Origin: Nitrosotalea sp.
Lineage (GTDB): Archaea > Thermoproteota > Nitrososphaeria > Nitrososphaerales > Nitrosopumilaceae
Assembly (NCBI GenBank): GCA_023251795.1
Contig: JAHEYD010000008.1
Coordinates: 1-44,170, forward strand
Direction: 5' to 3'
DNA length: 44,170 bases
A program made the position numbers and the translations under genes. The notes beneath the pieces are model-generated. The model was not told where the DNA came from, did not search any database, and saw only the letters and a list, made by a program, of their open reading frames with translations. This document shows, piece by piece, positions 8,446 through 14,490 of this stretch. The stretch's first letter is position 1, and the number at the start of each line of letters is the position of its first letter.

Positions 8446-8955
8446 TTAGAGAGCGACATTACTCTTAATGAAAGCAACCCAATGTGTCATAGCTTTTTTC
8501 CCTGAGCGATGGCCGTATAAAGGTTTATTATCTGTCAATGCTAAAACTTCTTTTAACGGTATTTCAGATTCGCACCATTTAAAAATAAGAGTTCCGTTTG
8601 GCTTCAATACCCTAAAACATTCAGCAAACCCTTTTCTTAAATCGTCTTTCCACGTTTCTTTAAGTAAGCCATATTGAAAGGCTATTTTTCCAGTTGCGCC
8701 AGCACCTTTATAAAAATGTGGAGGGTCAAATACAATATGATAAAATGTTTCATTTTCAAAAGGCATTTTTCTGAAATCAGCAACTAAATCGGGATTAACA
8801 ACAATTGGCTTTCTTCCTATTGTTCCATGAGTTCCTATATCAACTATCCTTTCGCATTTTTCTCGTATGTCAATGAATAACGTTCTTTCGTCTTGATTGT
8901 CAAACCAAAACATTCTACTGCCACAACAGGCATCTAATACTTTTTTATATTTCAT
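8446..8955 (-). CDS. SAM-dependent methyltransferase, cassette gene
   Basis: 169 residues from ATG 8955; residues upstream fall in the attC-like site. Motif I is VLDACCGSRMF, motif IV is FDPPHF, and the C-terminal strand is LKPNGTLIFKW. This is a class I Rossmann methyltransferase. The DPPH form of the (D/N)PP(Y/H) motif suggests a nucleic-acid amino group as target, but no recognition domain is visible and the protein is short. It is the last cassette of array A, read toward the primase. Modification of phage DNA against restriction is an inference. Confidence 0.7.
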   Translation of the reverse strand: MKYKKVLDACCGSRMFWFDNQDERTLFIDIREKCERIVDIGTHGTIGRKPIVVNPDLVADFRKMPFENETFYHIVFDPPHFYKGAGATGKIAFQYGLLKETWKDDLRKGFAECFRVLKPNGTLIFKWCESEIPLKEVLALTDNKPLYGHRSGKKAMTHWVAFIKSNVAL

Positions 8956-8973
8956 ATTGTGAATAAAAACGGC

Positions 8974-9069
8974 ACATAACAAGGGTTTTGCGTAATAGCC
9001 CTATAAAGTGTCGTGGTTAATTTTAAGTTTTTACTAAGGGCTACTACGCAAAGCCCCGATACGTTATAG
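8974..9069 (-). other. attC-like site A6
   Basis: On the - strand, CTATAAC to GTTATGT. The arms GGGGCTTTGCGTAGTAGCCC and GGGCTATTACGCAAAACCC pair almost fully. Nearly the same sequence, in the opposite orientation, occupies 17926-18011 in array B, including the central AATTAACCACGACACTT and the leader TGCCGTTTTTATTCACAA beyond the last box. Confidence 0.8.
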
Positions 9070-9075
9070 GTAAGG

Positions 9076-9261
9076 CTAAGAAACATACTGCACATTTGAA
9101 ACTTTTTTGACCACGCCAACGGTATCTCCAATTTCGTTTGAGTGTAGCATCAAAGTTCCATCACCTATTAATACTTCATTTTCAAACCACATTTTTTCTT
9201 CTTCGTCTGTGAAATTGAAAGTATCTTCTACATCTATTTCAATTGTCATTTTTATTTTCAT
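9076..9261 (-). CDS. small acidic cassette protein, unknown
   Basis: 61 residues, MKIKMTIEIDVEDTFNFTD then EEKMWFENEVLIGDG. It is beta-prone and acidic with no cysteine pairs. It sits alone between two attC-like palindromes, one gene to one cassette. Its stop is close to the first box of the next site. No family is recognised. Confidence 0.6.
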   Translation of the reverse strand: MKIKMTIEIDVEDTFNFTDEEEKMWFENEVLIGDGTLMLHSNEIGDTVGVVKKVSNVQYVS

Positions 9262-9288
9262 TTTATTTAAGTTTGTGAGAAGCCCTAC

Positions 9289-9421
9289 CTATAACAGCAC
9301 ATAGGCAATATGGCGGGGTTCTCGGTTAATATTAAGCTTAGTGCTTCTAAGGATGTTTTGAGATAAATCGGAAATTCCGTTTTTCTAATCCGCCACATCG
9401 CCTATCTGCAACCCGTTAGCG
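9289..9421 (-). other. attC-like site A5
   Basis: On the - strand, CGCTAAC to GTTATAG, 133 bp, the longest of the set. Arms GCAGATAGGCGATGTGGCGG and CCGCCATATTGCCTATGTGC pair with three mismatches. A second inner palindrome (AACGGAATTTCC-like) lies near 9370-9385. The TAA stop of the preceding gene lies inside the first box. It shares arms with the site at 10058-10188. Confidence 0.8.
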
Positions 9422-9628
9422 GTAATGCTTGAATATGGCTACTGCCGATAATCCCCATACCCATAACATACTAATTCCAACAATAGCTTTTAAAAAATTA
9501 GGTACTATCTTGTCAAGTGGTGCTGCTGAATACCACAGCATTATTCCGTTTGAAATGAAAAGCACTACCGCTAACACACGGTATAAAATATGCCTTTCTT
9601 TGTCAGTAATTTCAAGTTTAAGTTTCAT
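9416..9628 (-). CDS. small two-helix membrane protein, cassette gene
   Basis: 70 residues from ATG 9628. A charged N-terminus (MKLKLEITDKERH) is followed by two hydrophobic segments (YRVLAVVLFISNGIMLWY and AIVGISMLWVWGLSAVAIF) and a basic end KHYR. It is probably an inner-membrane protein of unknown role. The gene is separated from its upstream neighbour by only a short hairpin boundary, so both may travel as one two-gene cassette. The stop codon lies in the first box of the next attC-like site. Confidence 0.6.
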   Translation of the reverse strand: MKLKLEITDKERHILYRVLAVVLFISNGIMLWYSAAPLDKIVPNFLKAIVGISMLWVWGLSAVAIFKHYR

Positions 9629-9664
9629 ATTTAAGTTATTTTGTTGTTTATAAATATTGCTTCT

Positions 9665-9698
9665 AATACGGCACATTTCATACCGTCAAACGTTAGTG
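9665..9698 (-). repeat. short hairpin cassette boundary S1
   Basis: On the - strand, CACTAAC followed by G, then TTTGACGG and CCGTATTAG around an 11-nt loop. It starts like an attC site but is only about 34 bp long and has no clear GTTRRRY end. Four similar short elements occur elsewhere in the two arrays. Confidence 0.45.
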
Positions 9699-9704
9699 GC
9701 AACC

Positions 9705-10028
9705 CTAAGACACCACATAAATAGCAGTCGGACGTTCATATTCTTTTATCCCTTTTTCGCCTTGACCTTCAGTAGTCCAATCTGTAACGCTACCTGTATT
9801 TATCGTTTCACATTCGACAATGTACATTACTTGACATCCCATAATTATCATTTCGCCAATCTCTATAAACCAGTTAGCGTGTGAACGATTAGGAATAAAC
9901 CCAAGTGTTTTGCCAGCTTCGTGAACAGCTTTTAAAGTTCCGTGAACAGATTTATACTGCTTACCATCTTTACCATAAAACCAACTTTGTGTGGTTACTA
10001 ATACTTTTTTGTTGATGAAATTTTGCAT
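9705..10028 (-). CDS. cassette protein, unknown
   Basis: 107 residues, MQNFINKKVLVTTQSWFYG, then GKQYKSVHGTLKAVHEAGKTLG and a beta-rich middle with WFIEIGEMIIMGCQVMYIVE. The pattern suggests a small beta-barrel followed by a polar Gly/Glu-rich linker, and the end is hydrophobic (AIYVVS). No family is recognised. It follows the attC-like site at 10058 and has its own A-rich leader. Confidence 0.6.
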   Translation of the reverse strand: MQNFINKKVLVTTQSWFYGKDGKQYKSVHGTLKAVHEAGKTLGFIPNRSHANWFIEIGEMIIMGCQVMYIVECETINTGSVTDWTTEGQGEKGIKEYERPTAIYVVS

Positions 10029-10057
10029 TGTATTTTTGATTTGTGAAGAAGGGCAGC

Positions 10058-10188
10058 CACTAACAAGTGCTATACAATATGGCGGCTGACGTGCTTCGAT
10101 TAAACATTTTTACTAAATTTAACTTTGGTGCTTCGTATTGGCTTTCGTGCTGAAAACCGCCACATCGTATAGCACCGATACGTTATAC
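10058..10188 (-). other. attC-like site A4
   Basis: On the - strand, GTATAAC to GTTAGTG, 131 bp. Arms GTGCTATACGATGTGGCGG and CCGCCATATTGTATAGCAC pair with two mismatches, with a second inner palindrome. It is the same arm family as the site at 9289-9421. Its first box lies at the very end of the methyltransferase gene. Confidence 0.82.
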
Positions 10189-11001
10189 GCAAGCACTACA
10201 CTCTACTTCTATTGGGGTTTCTCGATAGAAACTTTTATAAAAACTTCCCACCCGCTTTTGTGCATCTAAGAAATTTTGTCTATCAGATTCAATCATAATA
10301 AACTGCCTATGTGTCTTCAGTGCTGCTATTGCTAAAGTTCCGCTACCAGAACAGTTATCTAATATTAATTCTCCTTCATTAGTGTATGTTTTAATAAGAT
10401 ATTCATACAATTCAACTGGTTTTTGAGTTGGGTGTATTGCCTCTTTTTGCTTATCAGTTGCAATTTTTATTACACTTTTGGGGTAGCGTTCTGTGCTGTC
10501 ATAAGTTGTTAATCCATGCTCACCATAATTAGTCGTTTTTTTACTATTTCTTTTATGGTGTGCAGTGCTTACCTTCCTATTGTGTCCAGTTGTTTTTTGC
10601 GGGTTGTAGGTTGGTAATTTTTTGTAAAAAACCAATATATCTTCATGGCTTCGTAATGGCATTTTCTTTGCGTTCAAGTGTCCTGTTGGTGTTGTCTTTT
10701 CCCAAATTAGATTATATCTGTGTAGCTTCTCATTTGACAACATTAACCTTGCAGTAAATTTATCTTGCCCAAATAAAACTATTGCCCCATTATCTTTAAT
10801 AATTCTTTCGTATTGCTCCCATAGTTTATCAAGAGGTATAATACTATCCCATTTGTTTTTAGTAACACCATACGGCAAATCACAAAGTATCATATCAATA
10901 GAACCATCATTGATACACTTCATTTGTTCAAGGCAGTCACCAAAATAAGATTCAGTAATTCTGCACTCCCAAGTTTTTATAAAAGTTTCTTCTTTTTTCA
11001 T
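10183..11001 (-). CDS. DNA N4/N6 methyltransferase (beta-class order), cassette gene
   Basis: 272 residues from ATG 11001. The catalytic motif CDLPYG (about 40-45) comes before the SAM-binding motif LDNCSGSGT (about 214-222), the order of beta-class N4-cytosine/N6-adenine methylases (PF01555). HPTQKPVELYEYLI between them is the usual conserved segment. DLPY replaces the commoner DPPY, and NCSGSGT replaces FxGxGT; both are accepted variants. It would methylate DNA in a short motif. No restriction gene is adjacent, so it is an orphan modification gene, probably protective. It is the largest gene in array A. Confidence 0.88.
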   Translation of the reverse strand: MKKEETFIKTWECRITESYFGDCLEQMKCINDGSIDMILCDLPYGVTKNKWDSIIPLDKLWEQYERIIKDNGAIVLFGQDKFTARLMLSNEKLHRYNLIWEKTTPTGHLNAKKMPLRSHEDILVFYKKLPTYNPQKTTGHNRKVSTAHHKRNSKKTTNYGEHGLTTYDSTERYPKSVIKIATDKQKEAIHPTQKPVELYEYLIKTYTNEGELILDNCSGSGTLAIAALKTHRQFIMIESDRQNFLDAQKRVGSFYKSFYRETPIEVECSACV

Positions 11002-11034
11002 ATTCAATATTTGTTTTTAATTAACCGTGCCAGC

Positions 11035-11127
11035 GTATAACACGGGTTTGGCAAAAGTGGGCAGACACATTCTGCTAAAATTGAGCATCCTACAAGCCCA
11101 CCTTCGCCAAGCCCCGAACCGTTATAT
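11035..11127 (-). other. attC-like site A3
   Basis: On the - strand, ATATAAC to GTTATAC. Arms GGGGCTTGGCGAAGGTGGGC and GCCCACTTTTGCCAAACCC pair well. The site at 18563-18646 in array B has closely related arms. Confidence 0.82.
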
Positions 11128-11134
11128 GCAATGG

Positions 11135-11395
11135 CTACCATACGATTTCATCACAAGCTAATCTCACGGATTTTACCATCAACTCTTCATTGTTGAGATT
11201 AAGGCTTCCATCCGCCCCTATTACACTTCGTTTTTCAGCTTTACTTTCGGCATATACCATTGCTTTTTTTGCTGCTTCATCGTAAGAGTTGGCTATAACA
11301 AATAGGGGATTCTGCCCGTTGCTACCAAATGATGTGTGGTTCCCCGTATCAGGTTTTCCAAATTCAACAATGAAGAGTTTTCCGTTCTTATTCAT
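11135..11395 (-). CDS. cassette protein, unknown
   Basis: 86 residues from ATG 11395; the longer open frame would run back through the attC-like site at 11422. It begins MNKNGKLFIVEFGKPDTG. The middle EAAKKAMVYAESKAE is helical and the end is EELMVKSVRLACDEIVW. The overall beta-alpha-beta pattern resembles small ligand- or nucleic-acid-binding folds, but I cannot name a family. Confidence 0.6.
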   Translation of the reverse strand: MNKNGKLFIVEFGKPDTGNHTSFGSNGQNPLFVIANSYDEAAKKAMVYAESKAEKRSVIGADGSLNLNNEELMVKSVRLACDEIVW

Positions 11396-11421
11396 ATTTT
11401 CTGCTTTTAATCCGCCACTGC

Positions 11422-11517
11422 ATATAACAATGGGTTTGTGAAATTTGCCTATTAAGTTTTGTATTTGGATTGAAGATTTGTGCAAGGCAAACTATCACAA
11501 ACACACAACCGTTAGGC
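11422..11517 (-). other. attC-like site A2
   Basis: On the - strand, GCCTAAC to GTTATAT. Both boxes fit the integron consensus closely. Arms GTGTTTGTGATAGTTTGCC and GGCAAATTTCACAAACCC pair with few mismatches. Confidence 0.82.
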
Positions 11518-11522
11518 ACAAT

Positions 11523-11717
11523 TTAACGAACCCATCCATACAATACCTTACCATCAATTTTCATTTTATAGACAATTCCTTCATTAACCAACTTTTTTAA
11601 TGTGTTACTAACAGAAGATGATGCGGTATTGTAATCTTTACCCAATGCCAATCCTATTTCAGTTGGTGTTTTGCCTACATTTAAGGATTTTAAATAGTTT
11701 GCTACTTTTTCTTTCAT
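11523..11717 (-). CDS. winged-helix DNA-binding protein, cassette gene
   Basis: 64 residues from ATG 11717. KVANYLKSLNVGKTPTEIGL, ALGKDYNTASSSVSNTLKKL and VNEGIVYKMKIDGKVLYGWV give helix, recognition helix and wing in the usual order. This is a minimal wHTH, probably a transcription factor or plasmid/phage-type regulator. It has no other domain. It could regulate its neighbours, but that is inference; cassettes usually move independently. Confidence 0.72.
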   Translation of the reverse strand: MKEKVANYLKSLNVGKTPTEIGLALGKDYNTASSSVSNTLKKLVNEGIVYKMKIDGKVLYGWVR

Positions 11718-11732
11718 AATCAAAAAAACTGT

Positions 11733-11827
11733 GCCTAACAGCGTATATGCAAGATACGCCATGAAGCGGTTTACAAATATTTAAGTTCATCGTTTGGCGT
11801 ATCTTGCATATACGCAAAACGTTGTAG
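11733..11827 (-). other. attC-like site A1
   Basis: On the - strand, CTACAAC to GTTAGGC. The arms at 11741-11760 and 11796-11815 are a perfect 20-bp inverted repeat (GCGTATATGCAAGATACGCC), with unequal spacers to the two boxes, as in attC sites. The sites at 19298 and 20182 in array B use the same arm family. Confidence 0.87.
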
Positions 11828-11833
11828 AGAATG

Positions 11834-12046
11834 CTAATGATACCATTCCCCCCAACAATTCATACAAACTACCGCCCCATCTGGCATATAAGTCCTGTTA
11901 GGATCGACACAATTGCATATTTTTTTTCCGTATTCGTCAAGCAAAGGGGTTCCCTCATTGTTCAATGATGGAAAATCAGCACTCTCTACAACACCACCCT
12001 TGCTAGACTGGGTTTCATTGGTAGATTCTTGTTTTGTAGGTTTCAT
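11834..12046 (-). CDS. small zinc-binding cassette protein
   Basis: 70 residues from ATG 12046. The N-terminus MKPTKQESTNETQSSKGGV is nearly the same as that of the protein at 17008 in array B, and the DNA before it is also shared. The rest differs. The C-terminal half has C-x-C (ICNC) and C-x2-C (CMNC), likely one zinc ribbon. Function unknown. It is the first cassette of array A, directly after the hairpin leader. Confidence 0.65.
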   Translation of the reverse strand: MKPTKQESTNETQSSKGGVVESADFPSLNNEGTPLLDEYGKKICNCVDPNRTYMPDGAVVCMNCWGEWYH

Positions 12047-12078
12047 TTTGTTTTCGTTTAGGTTGATTACTTCGTTTC

Positions 12079-12243
12079 CTATTTCCCAGCCTCGCAAGGC
12101 TGTTTGACGTTATTCATTTTTTTTATTGTCCTCGTACATAACCTCTCTAGCTGTTTTAGATGTTTTGACATGATTTTCTGGGACGACACATTTAACAAAG
12201 GTCTGTCCCACTGTTCGATTTGATCTGTTAGTAAGTTGTTCAT
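12079..12243 (-). CDS. small phage protein whose end reads into the array boundary
   Basis: 54 residues, MNNLLTDQIEQWDRPLL onward, basic in the second half. It starts with ATGA overlap to the gene before it, after the leader TAATCAGAACAAAAAATG-like sequence shared with that gene. Its last ~10 codons run through the hairpin boundary of array A and stop at TAG 12081-12079, so the C-terminus was probably replaced when the first cassette arrived. No family is recognised. Confidence 0.5.
   Translation of the reverse strand: MNNLLTDQIEQWDRPLLNVSSQKIMSKHLKQLERLCTRTIKKMNNVKQPCEAGK
12085..12115 (-). repeat. short hairpin cassette boundary S2 (start of array A)
   Basis: On the - strand, AATAAC then GTCAAA and a hairpin CAGCC-TTGCGA-GGCTG. 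The downstream bases GGGAAATAGGAAACGAAGTAA match 16939-17000 in array B with few differences. It marks where array A meets the phage backbone. Confidence 0.5.
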
Positions 12244-12359
12244 TTTTTGTTCTGATTAGCTTGTACTACTTTTATAATTTTCTCAACACACCTTTTAATT
12301 GACACTTTATTAGTCACTACTAAGGTTGTTCTGATAGCTTGCTCTATTTGTTCTTCCAT
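12240..12359 (-). CDS. tiny phage protein, 39 aa
   Basis: MEEQIEQAIRTTLVVTNKV onward, basic C-terminus. It follows leader TAATCAGAACAAAAAATG, repeated before the next gene. It is the first gene after the leftward promoter at 12381-12408 and coupled to the following gene by ATGA. Function unknown. Confidence 0.5.
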   Translation of the reverse strand: MEEQIEQAIRTTLVVTNKVSIKRCVEKIIKVVQANQNKK

Positions 12360-12380
12360 TTTTTGTTCTGATTAATGTCC

Positions 12381-12408
12381 CAAAGTAAGCACATGAAAAG
12401 CACAAAAA
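12381..12408 (-). promoter_or_regulatory. putative leftward promoter
   Basis: On the - strand, TTTTTG (12408-12403) and TACTTTG (12387-12381) are separated by 15 nt, close to the Bacteroidetes -33 TTTG and -7 TAnnTTTG boxes. The -7 box is about 20 nt before the start at 12359. It would drive the two small genes and array A. Confidence 0.4.
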
Positions 12409-12435
12409 CAAGGGAACATCAAAAATTTTTTAAAA

Positions 12436-12688
12436 TGTAGCGTACAAATCGAAAATGTAGCGTCATCTCATGTTACAAATTAGAGCCTCACAATCAGCAA
12501 GTTAGGGGTGATTTTTGCCAATGTAATTTTGTAATATCTAATACATAAAAAAATATATATTTATATATAGAGAGTTATAGGTTTTACCACACTACACGCT
12601 ACAAATGATAAAAACACAACTTTTGTCTCTCATTATCAGCAAGTTACGTGTAATATCAGTGTACGCTACAAAAATATTTGACGCTACA
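12436..12688. promoter_or_regulatory. divergent control/origin-like region, copy 2, with TGTAGCGT/ACGCTACA repeats
   Basis: TGTAGCGT at 12436-12443 and 12456-12463 face ACGCTACA at 12596-12603, 12663-12670 and 12681-12688. Between them are TAATTTTG (12524-12531), a TATATA block (about 12550-12570) and CACACTACACGCTACA. The order of parts equals that of 334-558. A second motif ATCAGCAAGTTA occurs at 12493-12504 and 12639-12650. The region lies between leftward and rightward transcription units, so control of divergent promoters or initiation of replication are the two readings. Confidence 0.65.
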
Positions 12689-12689
12689 C

Positions 12690-12720
12690 TTGACTTTTGT
12701 GTGCTGATCTATTATATTTG
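12690..12720 (+). promoter_or_regulatory. putative rightward promoter (TTG-N20-TATATTTG)
   Basis: TTG at 12690-12692 and a perfect TAnnTTTG at 12713-12720 are 20 nt apart, as in Flavobacterium/Bacteroides promoters. It starts two bases after the last ACGCTACA repeat, so a protein bound there would touch the promoter. The transcript would carry the hairpin at 12774, the tRNA-like gene and the SSB operon. Confidence 0.55.
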
Positions 12721-12773
12721 TATTGTTGGTTGTCGAGCGAGTTCTATATAGCATCTCGGTTCAAATGTCAACA

Positions 12774-12800
12774 CCCACAGAATGCGAGTTCTTCTGTGGG
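12774..12800 (+). ncRNA. stable hairpin just before the tRNA-like gene
   Basis: CCCACAGAA and TTCTGTGGG form a perfect 9-bp stem with a 9-nt loop. No T-run follows, so it is not an intrinsic terminator. It lies 7 nt before the tRNA-like gene and could be a processing signal or a small RNA element. Confidence 0.4.
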
Positions 12801-12807
12801 GTTACTT

Positions 12808-12887
12808 ACTCAGGTGGCGGAATTGGTAGCGCAGAAGCAAGCCTAATAAGCAAGCTGATATTATAGGTTCGAATCCTGTCCTGAGTA
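12808..12887 (+). tRNA. tRNA-like gene, Leu-type D arm, anticodon uncertain
   Basis: Acceptor arms ACTCAGG and CCTGAGT pair fully. The D arm GGCGGAATTGGTAGCGC is typical of bacterial tRNA-Leu. The T arm ATAGG-TTCGAAT-CCTGT is complete. The anticodon arm is weak: CAAGC and GCAAG flank the 7-nt loop CTAATAA with two A-A mismatches. Read this way the anticodon is AAT (Ile), which disagrees with the Leu-type body. The variable arm is shorter than in Leu tRNAs and CCA is not encoded. It may be a degenerate or unusual phage tRNA. Confidence 0.6.
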
Positions 12888-12915
12888 CATTAAGTAAATT
12901 TTAAAAAATAAAACT

Positions 12916-13020
12916 ATGACAACAATTATCATCATCTTAATCAGTGCTCTATCATACAACACTCCAAAAACTTCAACTTACCCACAAGGTAACAATCTTG
13001 ATCACGGTGTAATTAGATAA
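12916..13020 (+). CDS. tiny phage protein, 34 aa, hydrophobic N-terminus
   Basis: MTTIIIILISALSY followed by a polar tail. The start looks like a signal or membrane anchor. It follows an A-rich leader AAAAAATAAAACT, like those of neighbouring genes. Function unknown, and the call rests on spacing and leader only. Confidence 0.4.
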   Translation: MTTIIIILISALSYNTPKTSTYPQGNNLDHGVIR

Positions 13021-13025
13021 GAAAT

Positions 13026-13175
13026 ATGATCCAAATCTATTATGAGGATTCTTCAAGTCAAGTAATCCGACCTTCAAACCAATTCCAACCAACAGCACAG
13101 AACATTAAAGACCTTGTTTATGCTATTGCAGGCAAATTTCCAGTAAAATATTATATTTCAGACTTTAAAAAATAA
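13026..13175 (+). CDS. small phage protein, 49 aa
   Basis: MIQIYYEDSSSQVIRPSNQF then NIKDLVYAIAGKFPVKYYIS, a compact beta/alpha pattern. It ends five bases before the SSB-like gene and shares the same A-rich leader type. No family is recognised. Confidence 0.5.
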   Translation: MIQIYYEDSSSQVIRPSNQFQPTAQNIKDLVYAIAGKFPVKYYISDFKK

Positions 13176-13179
13176 AAAT

Positions 13180-13887
13180 ATGAGCAACAGAAGAGAACAG
13201 TACGGTACTTCAATACCATCCCCAGTAGTAAGATATTATACTTGGGCATCAAACGAGAAAGGATTCAGATACTACGACAAAGAAAAGAAAGAAAACATTG
13301 TCGTCTTTCCTCTTTCTTTCGTATTTATCACTGCTAGAGCAACTGTACGTGGCTGGAATGATTCCACAGAATCAGCTATCTATTCCAACGAAGTAAAAAA
13401 CACAGCAAAAGAAGCTCTACAGGTCTATACTTCAAAGCCAAATAAGCAAGGAAATACACTATTGGCTACAGGCATCTACAAAGAGATTAAATCCAACTTG
13501 GCAGGTGGACATTTTGAGAAAGTTGTCTATGGGTATGAGAAGGGTGTTGGAATAGTTAAAATTAATTTGAAGGGGTCTGGTCTACAAGCTTACTCTAACT
13601 TTGAGAAAGAGAACAAGAACCTATTCGATAATTTTGTAACTATCTCAACTTTTGAGTCTGCCAAGAAGGGTGCAACAAAGTATACTGTACCAAACTTTGT
13701 CCTTGGTGAGAAAGTAGATAGTGAGACAGATAAGATTGTAGATGAAGCTTTCAAAGAAGTGACAAGCTACCTAAATGCAAAAGGAAACAAGGCGGAAGAG
13801 AGTAGAGATAATTACTCTCCTGACGCTGAGACAGGTGAAGATGAGCATGAGCCGATCTTAGCTGGTGGAAATGATCTACCATTCTAA
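13180..13887 (+). CDS. single-stranded DNA-binding protein-like
   Basis: 235 residues. The N-terminal two-thirds is beta-rich with many aromatics (VVRYYTWASNEKGFRYYD) and the C-terminus is an acidic tail ending GGNDLPF. That tail matches the partner-binding tip of SSB proteins (DDDIPF type). It would coat single strands at the fork and recruit the polymerase and nucleases encoded nearby. The fold domain is not clearly the bacterial SSB OB fold, so a phage-specific ssDNA-binding protein is likely. A terminator follows. Confidence 0.6.
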   Translation: MSNRREQYGTSIPSPVVRYYTWASNEKGFRYYDKEKKENIVVFPLSFVFITARATVRGWNDSTESAIYSNEVKNTAKEALQVYTSKPNKQGNTLLATGIYKEIKSNLAGGHFEKVVYGYEKGVGIVKINLKGSGLQAYSNFEKENKNLFDNFVTISTFESAKKGATKYTVPNFVLGEKVDSETDKIVDEAFKEVTSYLNAKGNKAEESRDNYSPDAETGEDEHEPILAGGNDLPF

Positions 13888-13920
13888 AGAATAAAGTTGA
13901 CTTAAACCACCAATTATATA

Positions 13921-13949
13921 GGGAGAGAATCAAAAACTCTCCCTTTTTT
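13921..13949 (+). terminator. intrinsic terminator after SSB-like gene
   Basis: GGGAGAG and CTCTCCC form a 7-bp stem around a 9-nt loop and are followed by six T. It lies between the SSB-like gene and the HNH endonuclease gene. Confidence 0.85.
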
Positions 13950-13958
13950 ATTAGAATT

Positions 13959-14489
13959 ATGGAAGAAATTTGGAAGGATATTGAAGGTTATGAAGGGTTG
14001 TATCAGGTTAGTAATTTAGGTAGGGTTAAGAGTTTAGGTAGATCTTTTATTGGTAAGAGTGGTAGGCAGTATTTAGTTGTAGAAAAGCTGAGAAAGGTAA
14101 GCTATGCAGATAATGGATATTTGGTCGTTGGATTATATAGAAATAGCAGGGGTAAAACCTTCTATGTCCACAGATTAGTATCATCAGCTTTTTTGTTAAA
14201 CTCGGAAAATAAAGGGACTGTTAATCATATTAATGGTCAAAAAGATGATAATAGAGCTGAAAATTTAGAATGGGCAACACAAGCTGAAAATATCAAACAC
14301 GCCATTGATAATGGACTTAAAGATAGCATAGGTGAAAGAAATGGGATATCTAAATTAACAGAGCAACAAGTTATAACAATTAAATATGGGTTGACAGGGT
14401 TAGATCAACAAAAGATAGCTGAAATGTATAACGTTACTCAAACTACTGTCTCTAAAATAAGAACTGGTAGAAATTGGAAACACATTTAA
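13959..14489 (+). CDS. HNH homing endonuclease (NUMOD4-HNH-HTH)
   Basis: 176 residues in three parts. An N-terminal NUMOD4 motif reads EIWKDIEGYEGLYQVSNLGR. An HNH_3 domain follows with VHRLVSSAF, TVNHINGQKDDNRAENLEW (about 85-106). The C-terminal helix-turn-helix is TEQQVITIKYGL and QQKIAEMYNVTQTTVSKI. It is free-standing, ten bases after a terminator, between SSB-like and RecB-like nuclease genes, which suggests a selfish insertion in the operon. It would nick or cut DNA at an intron-less target site. No intron is visible around it. Confidence 0.88.
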   Translation: MEEIWKDIEGYEGLYQVSNLGRVKSLGRSFIGKSGRQYLVVEKLRKVSYADNGYLVVGLYRNSRGKTFYVHRLVSSAFLLNSENKGTVNHINGQKDDNRAENLEWATQAENIKHAIDNGLKDSIGERNGISKLTEQQVITIKYGLTGLDQQKIAEMYNVTQTTVSKIRTGRNWKHI

Positions 14490-14490
14490 T

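Larger units (their letters stand above)
8355..12115 (-). mobile_element. cassette array A (integron-like, leftward)
   Basis: Eight small genes all on the - strand, with seven attC-like palindromes and two short hairpin boundaries. The units run from a hairpin leader at 12115 to the terminal attC before the primase gene. Each long palindrome follows a gene's stop and precedes the next gene's leader, as in integron cassettes. Gene contents are unrelated to one another (three zinc or unknown proteins, two methyltransferases, a winged helix, a membrane protein). No integrase is present in or next to the array, so it resembles a cluster of attC sites lacking an integrase. Confidence 0.75.

Noticed and set aside
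8355-12115. Palindromes as transposon or IS ends
   Set aside because: There is no transposase, no target duplication pattern, and each palindrome is complete within one intergenic space with core boxes at its ends.
12721-12770. A second tRNA before the hairpin
   Set aside because: GGTTCAAAT looks like a T loop but its stem does not pair and no acceptor or D arm can be drawn.
13180-13887. Firm call of a bacterial-type SSB
   Set aside because: The acidic DLPF tail fits but the N-terminal domain does not show a recognisable SSB OB-fold signature.
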